From: JAKSCF01 sp028279945 | GTDB taxonomy: Bacteria; Bacillota; Clostridia; Peptostreptococcales; JAAYPU01 | Direction: 5' to 3' | DNA: 27,262 nt | NCBI GenBank assembly: GCA_028279945.1 | Contig: JANQMT010000034.1 | Coordinates: forward strand, 1-27,262 | In this document: positions 15,301-22,277 of the stretch, in pieces | Layout of the letters: the number at the start of each line of letters is the position of its first letter | How positions within the stretch are numbered: the first letter of the stretch is position 1 | Translations under genes and position numbers: made by a program | Notes under the pieces: model-generated | Told to the model about the DNA's origin: nothing | The model's input: only the letters and a program-made list of their open reading frames with translations | Databases searched by the model: none

Positions 15301-17764
15301 CGTCCGGATAAGTAGCACCGTAGCCAAAAGAGTTCCATGTGGGTTCATTAACAGGAGAACCTGCCGGTGCTCGCATTGGCCATTCCAGTACAATTTCTTC
15401 ATTAACGTTGAGTTCAATACTACCAAAGTCAAACTTAAGCGATTTGACGGTTGTAATGTTTTCCGGTGGTGTTTCGCTCCAGCCGGAATTATTTTTATTC
15501 AAAGGGTTATATAGCTGTGATAAATCAGGTGAATCACTGGTTGAATAATACAGCTTGATTTCATCAGCATCTGCCCCTGCAGGAAGTGATACAATTTTTA
15601 TTTCATTAACCAAATATGGGCGCCATTGGCTCTCTCTTGCTTTAGTGTCCAGAAGACCAATATCACCGATATAAGGTAAGATGTCTATGACAACAATATT
15701 TCCAATAGGGCCGTTGGAGTCTGTATTTCTGACTTTTAACTGATAGTCTGCAATACCCCCCGGCAAAGTTTTACCTTGAGCAGGATATTTGCTCCAACCA
15801 CTATCCAGTTCACCGTTTAACCATTTATCAGAACTTAGAGTCCCTACAAATTTTACAAAAAAGCTTGCTTCCGACTGAACCAGGTAATCTGTATTGGAAT
15901 CATTATCCATGTCCAGCACATCACTTTCCTTAGAGGATGCTTTAAAATCATCGGTAATGGTCATGTACATAATATTATCCACATGGCCGACTAAAGTACC
16001 GTCTTTTATTTTGCCGGAGTAAGTAATATCAATAGCCTCTCCGGGCTCTAATGTTTTACCCGTAAAAGTCCATTTAAATAAGTCTCTTTCAACACCATCT
16101 ATCGTTTTTTTATAGGTGGTAAATGTAGGTGCAGGGCTTACACTACAGCTTTCAATCTGAATATCCTCAAGTTCTTGAGGTAAAATATCAATAAAAGCAG
16201 GATCATCTAAATCCCCTGTAGCATAATTATGATTCTTAAGGGTCAATTTAAAAGAAACCCTTTCTTCATCATAGTAGGCACTTTTACCCAATCGAGTTTT
16301 ACTTGGATCCAGCCACGGTTTGGGATCCACTACTTCAATGGTAACCTCTGCATGATCGGATAGGCTGTTGCCTTCATCATCTGTAGCAAATAAATCGGCT
16401 TCGTTGGTAATGGATGCCTCTGTTCTGACGGCAATACCGCCGGCTGTTCTGATGACATCCAATATTTCACCGCTGACGTTGATATTAGATGTATTTGAGA
16501 ATCCTGATTCTACAGTTCCAAAATCCCATTTCACATGAGTCACATATTCATTTGACCCAAACCCTAAACCACCGGTGTCTAAAGTCGTTGACGATGACCT
16601 GGATATATCATCTCTCCATAACGTCCAGTCCTTTTTATTGGATTTATAATAAATATTTAATAGTCCGCTTTGATTGTATACTCCAGACGTAATACTTTTT
16701 AAATCAATTGCATTAGGAATTGTATCAATAATGTTAAAATTTGATAAAGGAACATTTCCAGAATTTTTAATATTTGAAATATAGAATTGTGCTGTTTGCC
16801 CACTGGAATATTCATCATTGGATTGCCTAGAAGTTTTGATTAAATTTCCAACTGCATATGTTGCTGTTTCAAAACCGTGTTCTGCTGAGTCGGCTTTGGT
16901 TTCAGGTTCACTGCCGTATAAAGGTGTTCCTGTTACTTTCACTTCATTTTCTACGTTACTACCGGTGGTAAAACCGGCACCGGTTCTGTACATGACAGTG
17001 ACTTGTTTTCTAATGGTGGATCCAACGTTAAGGGTTCCAATATCCCAAGTAATGGTATGGTTTGAATCATTATAAGTACCGTCTGATGAGGAAACAAATG
17101 TACTGCCTGCAGGCAGCTCATCACGAGCCGTAACGTCTTTTAGATTTACCCCTCCAATGGATGAATTGCCGGTAATTATAATCTCATATGTAACGGGCTG
17201 ATTTAATGCAGGCGCCATACTAGAGGGAATAATTCTATTTTTGCTTACCGACCAGGTGCCGGGTTTAGTCTTCGCAGTCACCGAAACCTCATTACTAATG
17301 ACTGACGGTCCATTGGTTGGTGTAATAATGGCTTGGTTGGTTCTTAGCGTATTATCTGCCGTTACACCAGGATTAAACTTTGCCGAGATCTTCAGTATGC
17401 CTGTTACGCCTGCCGGCAGCGGGTCTTTGAAGATAAATTTGACTTGTTCTCGTCCACCTACATCCGTTACTTCAACTTCTTCAATGTCAGGTGTTACGGT
17501 ACTTGATACATAGGATACGCCATCCGGCAATAGGTCTGTTAATACGACATTGTTTGCGTCCGTAGTCGTATTAGGATTAGAGTACTTGATGGTATATGTA
17601 AAAACATCTCCCACATATACCTCTTCGTCACTCACTAATTTTTCAATGAGAAGGTTAACATCTGCTGCAAAACTCATCCCATTAAAAAATAATGTCATAT
17701 TAAAAAATAATACAACAATTAAGATAAAGCTTATTACTTTAAAGTTTTCCAATCTTATCATCAT
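9332..17764 (-). CDS. Giant LPRTG-anchored surface protein with SdrD_B-like repeats
   Basis: The product is about 2810 aa. A signal peptide (hydrophobic stretch ending NGMSFAA) is followed by about 800 residues of DUF11-like, adhesin-type beta domains. From residue about 850 there are 16 SdrD_B/Cna_B-like repeats of about 115 aa, each starting with a variant of LGDYVWxDxNxDGIQDxxE and ending DAGLY. The D-x-N/D-x-D-G loops suggest calcium binding. A short linker leads to LPRTG (residues 2776-2780), a hydrophobic span and a KKKK tail, so it should be anchored to peptidoglycan by a sortase. AGGAG fits the ATG-ATG at 17764/17761; an upstream frame to 17809 lacks a site. A role in adhesion or surface structure is inferred from SdrD-family proteins. 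Confidence 0.93.
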   Translation of the reverse strand: MMIRLENFKVISFILIVVLFFNMTLFFNGMSFAADVNLLIEKLVSDEEVYVGDVFTYTIKYSNPNTTTDANNVVLTDLLPDGVSYVSSTVTPDIEEVEVTDVGGREQVKFIFKDPLPAGVTGILKISAKFNPGVTADNTLRTNQAIITPTNGPSVISNEVSVTAKTKPGTWSVSKNRIIPSSMAPALNQPVTYEIIITGNSSIGGVNLKDVTARDELPAGSTFVSSSDGTYNDSNHTITWDIGTLNVGSTIRKQVTVMYRTGAGFTTGSNVENEVKVTGTPLYGSEPETKADSAEHGFETATYAVGNLIKTSRQSNDEYSSGQTAQFYISNIKNSGNVPLSNFNIIDTIPNAIDLKSITSGVYNQSGLLNIYYKSNKKDWTLWRDDISRSSSTTLDTGGLGFGSNEYVTHVKWDFGTVESGFSNTSNINVSGEILDVIRTAGGIAVRTEASITNEADLFATDDEGNSLSDHAEVTIEVVDPKPWLDPSKTRLGKSAYYDEERVSFKLTLKNHNYATGDLDDPAFIDILPQELEDIQIESCSVSPAPTFTTYKKTIDGVERDLFKWTFTGKTLEPGEAIDITYSGKIKDGTLVGHVDNIMYMTITDDFKASSKESDVLDMDNDSNTDYLVQSEASFFVKFVGTLSSDKWLNGELDSGWSKYPAQGKTLPGGIADYQLKVRNTDSNGPIGNIVVIDILPYIGDIGLLDTKARESQWRPYLVNEIKIVSLPAGADADEIKLYYSTSDSPDLSQLYNPLNKNNSGWSETPPENITTVKSLKFDFGSIELNVNEEIVLEWPMRAPAGSPVNEPTWNSFGYGATYPDENGPEPFLPSEPIKVGYFIQPDPSSTVNLGDYVWEDMNKNGIQDADEPGINGVLVELLDNAGNPVDGKYTRTGFDQNDNPGYYLFPNLSGGNYKVKFTVPDGYEISLQNQGGDDALDSDINVTGSDAGITDVISLDGTNDNLDADAGLYRVGRIGDLVWNDKDTDGIKDSGEPGLEGIRVNLYDDTHTLLGHRTTSAIGFYEFTDLDPGQYYIEVISNGQYKISPAYSGSNRSKDSNIDTDGKSELITLTSGKNNPTIDAGMYLGSIGDFVWHDMDADGLQESESGIEGITVNLYKDGIPTESTTTNHSGYYVFDDLFPAAYIVEFIKNGYDKYSPQYVGSDDTVDSNGYPTGVDIGKSESYALEAGERINTIDQGLYNLASLGDLVWNDINHNGEQDSGEPGVENVSVSLYDSGGTLIETLTTGLNGFYKFTDLEPGSYYVQFVIPADYVATTQNQGNDNEDSDINTLGKTDTITLKSGDHITNVDAGIHRAILGDFVWEDLNADGIQNDGNTGINDVTVNLCDKDKNFISSTKTARKNGKDGYYEFADLLPDEYILQFVTPDGYFMVDQDQGSEDTVDSDYGADSYTGVIDIEAGEVDNTIDAGYYRTASLGNYVWNDLNLDGIQDTGEPSVAGVTVVLKQGSTTITDTTTDVNGEYLFTGLKPGSYHVEFTKPIDFAGFTKTDMGIDALDSDADDSGVTGEITLISNEENLTRDAGLYQYASVGNYVWHDEDVDGIQDSGEVGIAEVTVKLYKKNNADEYEAIDFTKTDANGYYEFTNLVPDDYLIEIEPSGDYKLTPFNSGSDDAVDSDFNPSDSRTAAFYLQSGENNLTLDAGLYQLSRLGDYIWLDENGDGIQGNDEDGMSSVEVQLLDDSDTILANTTTNADGYYLFDDLDIGQYKIKVVVPTGYVVTKQNASTDAKDSDIDTATKETHLVNIATSNVSDLSLDAGLYITAAIGDYVWEDVNGNGIQDSGEPGIEDVNVTLITSGVPLTTKTAANGFYQFIDLDPGTYKVQFEAPTGYTLTTKTSGTDDTVDSNPNMGTLLTDTITLKSDQVIPTIDAGFYRPVEIGDYVWLDKDRNGIQDSDEDGIANVTVVLKQGDTVVDTTLTDDDGEYLFSGLKPGDYKIEFTKPDAFDNFTIQKSGSDNEKDSDTNTSGIIDNITLVSGEHNMSFDAGLYNYGSLGNYVWHDEDVDGIQDDGEAGMAGITVTLYEKVGADYIEAASTKTDADGYYLFDTLNPNDYQVKIEVPVGYKLSDTNEGSDDEKDSDFNPSDYSSETVFIESGEHDLSIDAGIYQLSQLGNYIWLDKNADGIQGDDEDGIENVKVKLLNAFGFEIASTSTDVDGFYLFDELEVGEYKIEVIPPTGFVASEKNASDDTKDSDIDAETFKTDSITIASSNVSDLSLDAGLYQKAAIGDYVWEDMNSNGIQEATEPGIEGIHVTLFLPDDSTKVTKTDENGFYEFTDLVPGTYKVHFDMPSGYILSPTKAGADEALDSDANQDTRLTDEIILESNDVISTIDAGFYRPVRIGDYVWLDKNKNGIQDSEEKGVEGINVKLILSDDTTIETETDENGFYEFNNLKPGTYVVVFTAPKRHRFTILNAGNYDEDSNANRGNGMSDEIVLLSNGEDLTIDAGIYEIPDDKEVYGSIGNYVWYDTNYNGIQDSDEKGAPGVKVTITYPNGITKSTTTNGNGKYLFDDLGVGSYSLEFEKPDGYSFTISGAGDDSEDSDVSKSGKIHGVFLDEEEDNMDLDAGLVGTSELGDFAFVDKNDNDLQDGEDQPFEGLIIKLYNGDDELIAETTTDEDGYYKFDQLFSGEYYIQVDKPDGYNFITPNAGDDSLDSDISSDGASDKVTLDINDSNLTLDIGLKASDSVVDDDPADVIIEDEDGNIIKEGTTDEDGNIDLTDLPKNTPLTITITKDGEIIDEIIIEIPDEEIPLSDVDIKELSVLPRTGTHDYNLLLLGSILLAVGIYFMILNYKKKKN
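10703..12085 (-). repeat. Higher-order repeat unit B (SdrD_B repeats 10-13)
   Basis: This 461-codon block starts at IGDYVWLDKDRNG (residue about 1894) and holds four SdrD_B repeats. Each is most similar to the repeat four positions earlier in the protein: VVLKQG, YVWHDEDVDGIQD, IASSNVSDLSLDAGLY and TIDAGFYRPV occur at equal offsets. This indicates duplication of a four-repeat block rather than of single repeats. Confidence 0.8.
12086..13465 (-). repeat. Higher-order repeat unit A (SdrD_B repeats 6-9)
   Basis: This 460-codon block starts at LGNYVWNDLNLDG (residue about 1434). It shares with unit B the order of distinct repeat subtypes: a VVLKQG repeat, a YVWHDEDVDG repeat, a NVSDLSLDAGLY repeat and a TIDAGFYRPV repeat. 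The offset between units is 1380 bp; the repeat beginning near 10702 (IGDYVWLDKNKNG) starts like a third unit, 1383 bp further on. Confidence 0.8.
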
Positions 17765-17854
17765 TATACTCCTTTTGTTAAAGGTACTATTATATATCTG
17801 TATATTCATTATAGTATGCTTGAATTAACCAAGCATTAACAATAGGAGGTATAT

Positions 17855-17879
17855 GCACCTGTATTCATGTTTTGATAGC
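17855..17879 (-). repeat. Solo end of the foldback repeat family
   Basis: On the minus strand, GCTATCAAAACATGAATACA and the next four bases match 429-452 at 22 of 24 positions. Only one end of the element is present, in the 143-bp gap between the sortase and giant surface-protein genes. The rest of that gap shows no clear terminator, so the two genes may be co-transcribed. Confidence 0.6.
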
Positions 17880-17907
17880 TTCCTGCAAAGTAAAGTATGA
17901 TAAAAAA

Positions 17908-18507
17908 TTAATAGGATTGAATAAGTTTTCCTACCACGATATATCTTTTGGGTGCTGAACCGATGTAGTTAAAAGGATAGCAGGTTTCCATAGATACTGT
18001 AGGAAAATCATAGCTGTCAAAGACTGATGTGTCATCTGACTTTAATATCTTAATATCAAATATTTGAAATTCAAATTGATTGTATTTGGTTTCAATAATA
18101 AAATGTTGTCCCAGCTCTAGTTTTTTTAGATTTTTAAAGGTACTGTCTCGGTGCCCTAATAAAATGCTATTGCCATTTGTACCTGGCAAAGGCGTCGGTC
18201 CGTAGTGGAGAACGCCTTCATCAAGCAGGCTGTCTTCAACCCCTGTTATGATAGGCAGCTCTGTATCTAAAAAGGTTAACTTCCCTATTGTGTCCCCATA
18301 CTCTATGGATGGATAGCGTATGGTATTCTCTGTTTCTTCTTCATCTATTTCAGATAGGTCTATTTCCACGTTTTTTTCCCAGTCATCAAGGGTTTTGGCC
18401 AATTCCTTTTTAGCCCCTATGATGTTTGCCAGAGCATAAGATATGATGATAATGGCCATAGCAATGAATAAAATACCCAGTAACTTATATCTATTTATTG
18501 GTTTCAT
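17908..18507 (-). CDS. Class D-type sortase
   Basis: This 199-aa membrane-anchored transpeptidase has an N-terminal transmembrane helix (about residues 8-30). The sortase catalytic triad is visible: H119 in LLGHRDS, C176 in METCYPF and R188 in APKRYIVV. The TCYPFNYIGSAPKRYIV block is characteristic of class D enzymes. Sortases cleave LPxTG-type signals between T and G and join the protein to cell-wall peptidoglycan. The likely substrate is encoded next door, the giant LPRTG protein at 9332-17764, in the same orientation. The ATG at 18507 follows GAGAGGG with five-base spacing. Confidence 0.92.
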   Translation of the reverse strand: MKPINRYKLLGILFIAMAIIIISYALANIIGAKKELAKTLDDWEKNVEIDLSEIDEEETENTIRYPSIEYGDTIGKLTFLDTELPIITGVEDSLLDEGVLHYGPTPLPGTNGNSILLGHRDSTFKNLKKLELGQHFIIETKYNQFEFQIFDIKILKSDDTSVFDSYDFPTVSMETCYPFNYIGSAPKRYIVVGKLIQSY

Positions 18508-18709
18508 GTTTACCCTCTCGAAACGATTTATTTTCTACTTATTATATTGGAAAGCATCAGAATAATCCACAATAATTGTTATTTACGATTTAAAAAAATG
18601 CTGTTTAAAATAAAAATATATGGGTAATTTTAACATTAGGAATGCTATGTTTTAACAAGATATGATAAAATATCATTATAAACGCTATTATTCTACAAGG
18701 AGGAAAAAA

Positions 18710-19120
18710 ATGTTTAAATGGAATGAATCATTTGCCACAGGTATTAGGGAGATTGATAACCAGCATAAACGGCTTTTTGAAATAGGTGAAGAAATTGAAA
18801 TTCTTTTAGGTACATATTTAGGTGAAAGTACTTTCCAAAGGGCTGTTGAACTCATTGATGAATTAAAAGAATATACCGTATATCACTTTGATACCGAAAA
18901 AAACTTATTCATTAAATACAATTATCCAGACATGGGAGAACACCTTATACAGCATCAAAAATTTATAGACTATTTTAACTCCATTCATTTAGATGAAGTC
19001 GCTGAAGACCAAGAAGAGTTTCTCAACAACTTGCTTAATTATATTGCTCAGTGGATATTTAAACATATTAATAATGTGGATTTTCAATATACAGATTTTT
19101 TAAAACAAGCTATGAAATAG
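18710..19120 (+). CDS. Bacteriohemerythrin
   Basis: This 136-aa single-domain hemerythrin keeps all seven di-iron ligands of the bacterial family: H19, H59, E63, H78, H82, H119 and D124, in the H / HxxxE / HxxxH / HxxxxD pattern. Such proteins bind O2 reversibly at a di-iron centre and in anaerobes may buffer or sense oxygen. The start at 18710 is set by AAGGAGG a few bases upstream; an in-frame ATG at 18662 has no site. It is the only plus-strand gene in the window and is flanked by gaps, so it is probably transcribed alone. Confidence 0.95.
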   Translation: MFKWNESFATGIREIDNQHKRLFEIGEEIEILLGTYLGESTFQRAVELIDELKEYTVYHFDTEKNLFIKYNYPDMGEHLIQHQKFIDYFNSIHLDEVAEDQEEFLNNLLNYIAQWIFKHINNVDFQYTDFLKQAMK

Positions 19121-19129
19121 AATGATTGG

Positions 19130-19149
19130 GAGGTAAATTTATTTACCTC
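19130..19149 (+). terminator. Hairpin after the hemerythrin gene
   Basis: GAGGTAAA (19130-19137) pairs with TTTACCTC (19142-19149) around a 4-nt loop, nine bases past the stop. There is no strong T-run, so it may be a weak terminator or an RNA-stability hairpin. Confidence 0.5.
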
Positions 19150-19152
19150 AGT

Positions 19153-19396
19153 TTATCGAAAAAGTACTAGAAAAATGAATGCAGGTGTATGAATATTCGT
19201 TTTTTTGTGTTCATTTGGTCAGAAAATTTAGGTGGCAGATGGGCTATAAAAGTCGTGAACAAACAGGACTTTTGTTAGCAAACTTAAGCCATGGACGGCG
19301 ATTGTTTGCGGTTAGGCTTTTATAGTCCATATGCCACCAAATTTTCTCCAAATGAATACATTAACGAATATTTATACGCCTGTATTCATTTTTCGA
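19153..19396 (+). repeat. Full-length foldback repeat element (about 245 bp)
   Basis: The terminal inverted repeats are 19172-19199 and 19365-19392, which differ by only three transitions over 28 nt. Pairing continues inward: TTCATTTGG, AGAAAATTT, GGTGGCA and CTATAAAAG on the left arm have inverted matches on the right arm. The centre (about 19254-19312) has its own stems, for example GCAAAC/GTTTGC. The element can thus form one large hairpin. It sits between the converging ends of the hemerythrin and kinase-like genes. It has no open frame for a transposase. A deleted copy is at 429-513 and an end fragment at 17855-17879. Confidence 0.85.
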
Positions 19397-19403
19397 CAAC
19401 CTC

Positions 19404-19441
19404 AATAGATAGACTTTAAATAGATAGACTTTTAATCTATC
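19404..19441 (-). terminator. Tandem 15-bp repeat and weak hairpin after the kinase-like gene
   Basis: AATAGATAGACTTT occurs at 19404-19417 and again at 19419-19432. GATAGA in the second copy pairs with TCTATC (19436-19441), directly after the stop of the minus-strand gene. This could act as a weak terminator. Confidence 0.35.
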
Positions 19442-20050
19442 CTATTTTCTTCTTCTTTTAATGCATTTCAATTCTTTATTCATTTCAATGATAATTTGTG
19501 CTTTTGGGATTTTTAAAACTTCGGAAAATATATGAATGAATCGATCTGTAAAATTTTTTTTCCAAACCGTATTCACAGGATCATAAGTTAAAGCAAAAGC
19601 TGCTAGTTTTCCAATATCGCTTTCTATTTTTCCTGGTTCACAATCTTCAAAATCTATTCGATAGATTTTGTCTCCCTTTACCAAATAGTTTCTAAAATTC
19701 ATATCTTTCAAAATTGTATTTTTCTCAAGCTTATGTAGCGCTGAGTAAATGTCTTGATGTGCCTTGACAACGTTTTTTATAAATTCATCATAATGGTTCT
19801 CATGCTTCTTTTCTAATTCAATAAAATAATCCAGTAAAAGTGTTCCTTCAATATACTCCATGTAAATGGAATCTTTATCCTGCTTGTAAATAGTTGGTAT
19901 GTTGACATCATTTTCAGCCATAATCTTCAGTATTTTATACTCTTTTACCATTCTGTTTTCGTCTTCATAATCTTTTCTGATATAGCAGCTGTTCTCTTTA
20001 TGGATTTTAAAAACTTTGTTTTTTTTACTTTCTAACGGTAATGTTTCCAT
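19442..20050 (-). CDS. Small protein-kinase-fold (APH/RIO-like) phosphotransferase
   Basis: This 202-aa protein has a minimal kinase fold: possible ATP-binding lysine K26, helix-C glutamate E37, hinge-like YMEYIEG (63-69), catalytic loop LKDMNFRN with D116 and N121, and the metal-binding aspartate D133 in RIDFEDCE. The absence of HGD in the catalytic loop and of a DFG motif places it nearer to aminoglycoside-phosphotransferase, RIO or Bud32-type kinases than to classical Ser/Thr kinases. It starts 5 bp after the MobB stop with a poor ribosome site, so it is probably translationally coupled to mobB. The substrate is unknown; a cofactor precursor or a protein are both possible. Confidence 0.7.
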   Translation of the reverse strand: METLPLESKKNKVFKIHKENSCYIRKDYEDENRMVKEYKILKIMAENDVNIPTIYKQDKDSIYMEYIEGTLLLDYFIELEKKHENHYDEFIKNVVKAHQDIYSALHKLEKNTILKDMNFRNYLVKGDKIYRIDFEDCEPGKIESDIGKLAAFALTYDPVNTVWKKNFTDRFIHIFSEVLKIPKAQIIIEMNKELKCIKRRRK

Positions 20051-20055
20051 ACGAC

Positions 20056-20799
20056 TTAACCTATACTTATTTCTATTTTTGAATCTTTTTTATATCCTTC
20101 TAACTCACTGACAACACCTAAAACAGCATTACACAATATTTTTTCTACAAAAGGTACCATAGGTATATTTTGACCATTAATCTTTAAGCATGTGCGATTA
20201 GCGTGTATGACGCAGTCCTTTCTTTCAGCATTACCTTTTAGTATTGCTTCACATAATTCTACACAAGAATAACCGCAAGCTGAGCAACATTCTTCCGGAA
20301 ACTCAGGCAGCCTCTCAAAAACTTTTTCTTCTACCAGGTCAACCAATGCATCAATATCTGTTATAGCATTAATAACAGGAATGCCTTTATACGCCTGCAT
20401 CTCATTTGAAACCTTTCCGGCAATAGCAAAGACAGAACTATCTAACCGTTCTTCAATTTCCTCTGTGTTATGAGCTGTAACAATCTTTGGAGCATTAATA
20501 TCCCTTACCCCTTCTAGGACAACAAAGTCATGATCATATGCCTTTAGTATTTCATCCATAGACAATTTGCTCTGATAAAGTACATCTGTTTCATACTCAC
20601 CACGAGCCGTCACAAGCTGTGATCCTGCTTTTTTATGTCGATCCGTATTGGTGCCCTCCATATCTATTTCGAAGGCTTCAAAATGTATTTCTTTTACCGA
20701 TCCAACACGATACTTTCTCTTACATAATTCTTTTATAATATTTTCTATAGTGGTTGTTTTTCCTGATTTAGTAATCCCAAATACCGAAAATACTCTCAT
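20056..20799 (-). CDS. mobB: MobB-like molybdopterin-guanine dinucleotide biosynthesis GTPase with extra cysteine-rich C-terminus
   Basis: The first 165 residues match MobB: P-loop GITKSGKTT (8-16), VGSVKEIHFEAFEID with TDRHKKAGS, and a VVLEGVRD segment. MobB binds GTP and assists MobA in attaching GMP to molybdopterin. The protein is longer (247 aa) than typical MobB of about 170 aa. The extension contains C171, C172, C175, C179, C183 and C196 in CCSACGYSCVELCEAI, an arrangement resembling Fe-S or zinc modules found in anaerobe proteins. No mobA is in the window. GGGAGAG precedes the ATG at 20799. The gene lies 66 bp downstream of ecfT, linking cofactor assembly to the ECF transporter. Confidence 0.85.
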   Translation of the reverse strand: MRVFSVFGITKSGKTTTIENIIKELCKRKYRVGSVKEIHFEAFEIDMEGTNTDRHKKAGSQLVTARGEYETDVLYQSKLSMDEILKAYDHDFVVLEGVRDINAPKIVTAHNTEEIEERLDSSVFAIAGKVSNEMQAYKGIPVINAITDIDALVDLVEEKVFERLPEFPEECCSACGYSCVELCEAILKGNAERKDCVIHANRTCLKINGQNIPMVPFVEKILCNAVLGVVSELEGYKKDSKIEISIG

Positions 20800-20820
20800 A
20801 TTTATCTCTCCCTTATATAA

Positions 20821-20835
20821 GCGTATACCATACGC
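20821..20835. repeat. Small perfect hairpin between ecfT and mobB
   Basis: GCGTAT-ACC-ATACGC forms a 6-bp stem just upstream of the mobB ribosome binding site. It may affect mRNA processing or be incidental. Confidence 0.35.
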
Positions 20836-20865
20836 CCCTACTCTCTATAACCTGTCCCCTGTCCT

Positions 20866-21603
20866 CTAATAATAGTACAATAGCATTGCTGAAATCGTCA
20901 ATATCAGGCTTAGGGTAATCATTGCATAGTCCATGGGCTTCATTTTTAAAACCATATAGCTGGTTCTTGCCGGATAGGCTCTAAATGCCCGAGTTTCCAT
21001 AGCCATTGATAATTCCTGGGCTTTTAGAACAGCATTAGAAACCACCGGGAAAAACAGGTAAGAATAAACTTTAATTTTTTTTGATAATGGTATTTTTTCA
21101 AATTCAATGCCTCTTAACTGTAAAGCTACAACAGCATCTTTAAATTCTTCTGTAAATGTGGGTAGAAATCTTATGGCAACTGATACCATAAATGCAATCT
21201 CATAGGGCATTTTCCATTGTACAAGGCCTTGAACAATTTCTCTATAGCTTGAAGTCGTTAGAATGGTGGCAGAGGAAATAATGATACCTACCCTTAAAGC
21301 AAATTGTCCTGCCATTTGAAGCCCTAAATCAGAAACAATTGTAATGGACCCAATATTGAGAATGGGTTCACCACCTCTAATAAATATGCTTTGTACAACG
21401 ACTAGAATTAGAATAACATGAAAAATCCTCTTAAGTCTTTTTAAGATTTTATAAAAATTCACGTTAAGCATAAATGCAACCGCCATAGATACAAAAAAAA
21501 TGATTGCTAACCATATTAAATTGGTAATCAATATACTTAAACTGGATAAAGCCATTACGATAACCAGCTTGGTTCTGGCATCAAGCCCTGAACTTAGAGT
21601 CAT
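20866..21603 (-). CDS. ecfT: ECF transporter transmembrane subunit EcfT
   Basis: This 245-aa membrane protein belongs to the CbiQ/EcfT family. It starts MTLSSGLDARTKLV, has clustered transmembrane segments, and carries the two Arg-containing coupling motifs near ALQLRGIEFE and METRAFRAYPARTS that contact the paired ATPases. EcfT couples ATP hydrolysis to toppling of the substrate-binding S component. GGAGG precedes the ATG at 21603; a longer open frame to 21669 reads into the ATPase gene without a good site. The gene overlaps the EcfA gene by 23 bp, showing a tight operon. Confidence 0.92.
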   Translation of the reverse strand: MTLSSGLDARTKLVIVMALSSLSILITNLIWLAIIFFVSMAVAFMLNVNFYKILKRLKRIFHVILILVVVQSIFIRGGEPILNIGSITIVSDLGLQMAGQFALRVGIIISSATILTTSSYREIVQGLVQWKMPYEIAFMVSVAIRFLPTFTEEFKDAVVALQLRGIEFEKIPLSKKIKVYSYLFFPVVSNAVLKAQELSMAMETRAFRAYPARTSYMVLKMKPMDYAMITLSLILTISAMLLYYY

Positions 21604-22255
21604 ATACAATTCTTCCTCCTTCAAGCTGCAGTACCCTGTCAGCATGGTCCTTAACAAATGATTCATCATGACTAATAACCATCATGCCTACATTTTGCTG
21701 CTTTAAAAGCTGTATCCATTGAGAAAATGCTGCTTTTCGTTTAATATCCAAAGAGGTTGTAGGCTCGTCTAATATTAGGTATTTAGGATGATTCATCAAC
21801 ACAGACGCCAGAGCTAAGCGTTGCTTTTCTCCTCCGCTTAAAATAAAAGGAAATGAGTCTTTAAGATGCTCTAATTGAAAGGTTTTAAGCATCTCATGAA
21901 CCTTTTCATCTATCATCTGTTTTTTGTATCCTTTAATCTCCATTACGAAAGATAATTCTTCATAAACGGTGGTTGCAAAAAGCTGGCTGTTAGGATTTTG
22001 GAATAAGTATCCGATCTTCTGTCCTTTTTGTCCTAACGTCATTTTCAAAGCATCCTCACCTAATATCAAAACCTCACCTTTTTGGGGCTTTAAAATGCCC
22101 ATAATCAATTTTCCAAGTGTTGTCTTGCCGCTTCCGTTACTCCCGGTAAGAGCTGTGAATTCTCCATGGTACAAATCCAAAGATAAGCTTTCAATAATAT
22201 GATGATTATCTTGATATGAAAAATTGACGTTGTTAAGTTCTATTGCTTTTTCCAT
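21581..22255 (-). CDS. ecfA2: ECF transporter ATPase (second EcfA subunit)
   Basis: This 224-aa ATPase has Walker A GSNGSGKTT, the ECF-typical Q-loop FQNPNSQLFATTVYEELSF, signature LSGGEKQRLALASVL, Walker B YLILDEPTTSLD and switch VISHDES. The short length and FQNP-Q-LF sequence are characteristic of energy-coupling-factor ATPases. It would pair with the ATPase encoded immediately upstream. AAGGGTGAG lies before the ATG at 22255. Numbering of the two subunits as A1/A2 is by order only. Confidence 0.92.
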   Translation of the reverse strand: MEKAIELNNVNFSYQDNHHIIESLSLDLYHGEFTALTGSNGSGKTTLGKLIMGILKPQKGEVLILGEDALKMTLGQKGQKIGYLFQNPNSQLFATTVYEELSFVMEIKGYKKQMIDEKVHEMLKTFQLEHLKDSFPFILSGGEKQRLALASVLMNHPKYLILDEPTTSLDIKRKAAFSQWIQLLKQQNVGMMVISHDESFVKDHADRVLQLEGGRIVYDSKFRA

Positions 22256-22277
22256 TCAACTCACCCTTTATCCCAGA

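Noticed and set aside
9423..17828. Many plus-strand open frames of 60-136 codons across the giant gene
   Set aside because: They lie antisense to a continuous 8.4-kb coding frame with clear domain structure, lack convincing ribosome sites, and arise from the repetitive codon pattern.
19153..19396. Insertion sequence with transposase
   Set aside because: The element is only about 245 bp with no open frame long enough for a transposase, so it can only be a non-autonomous repeat.
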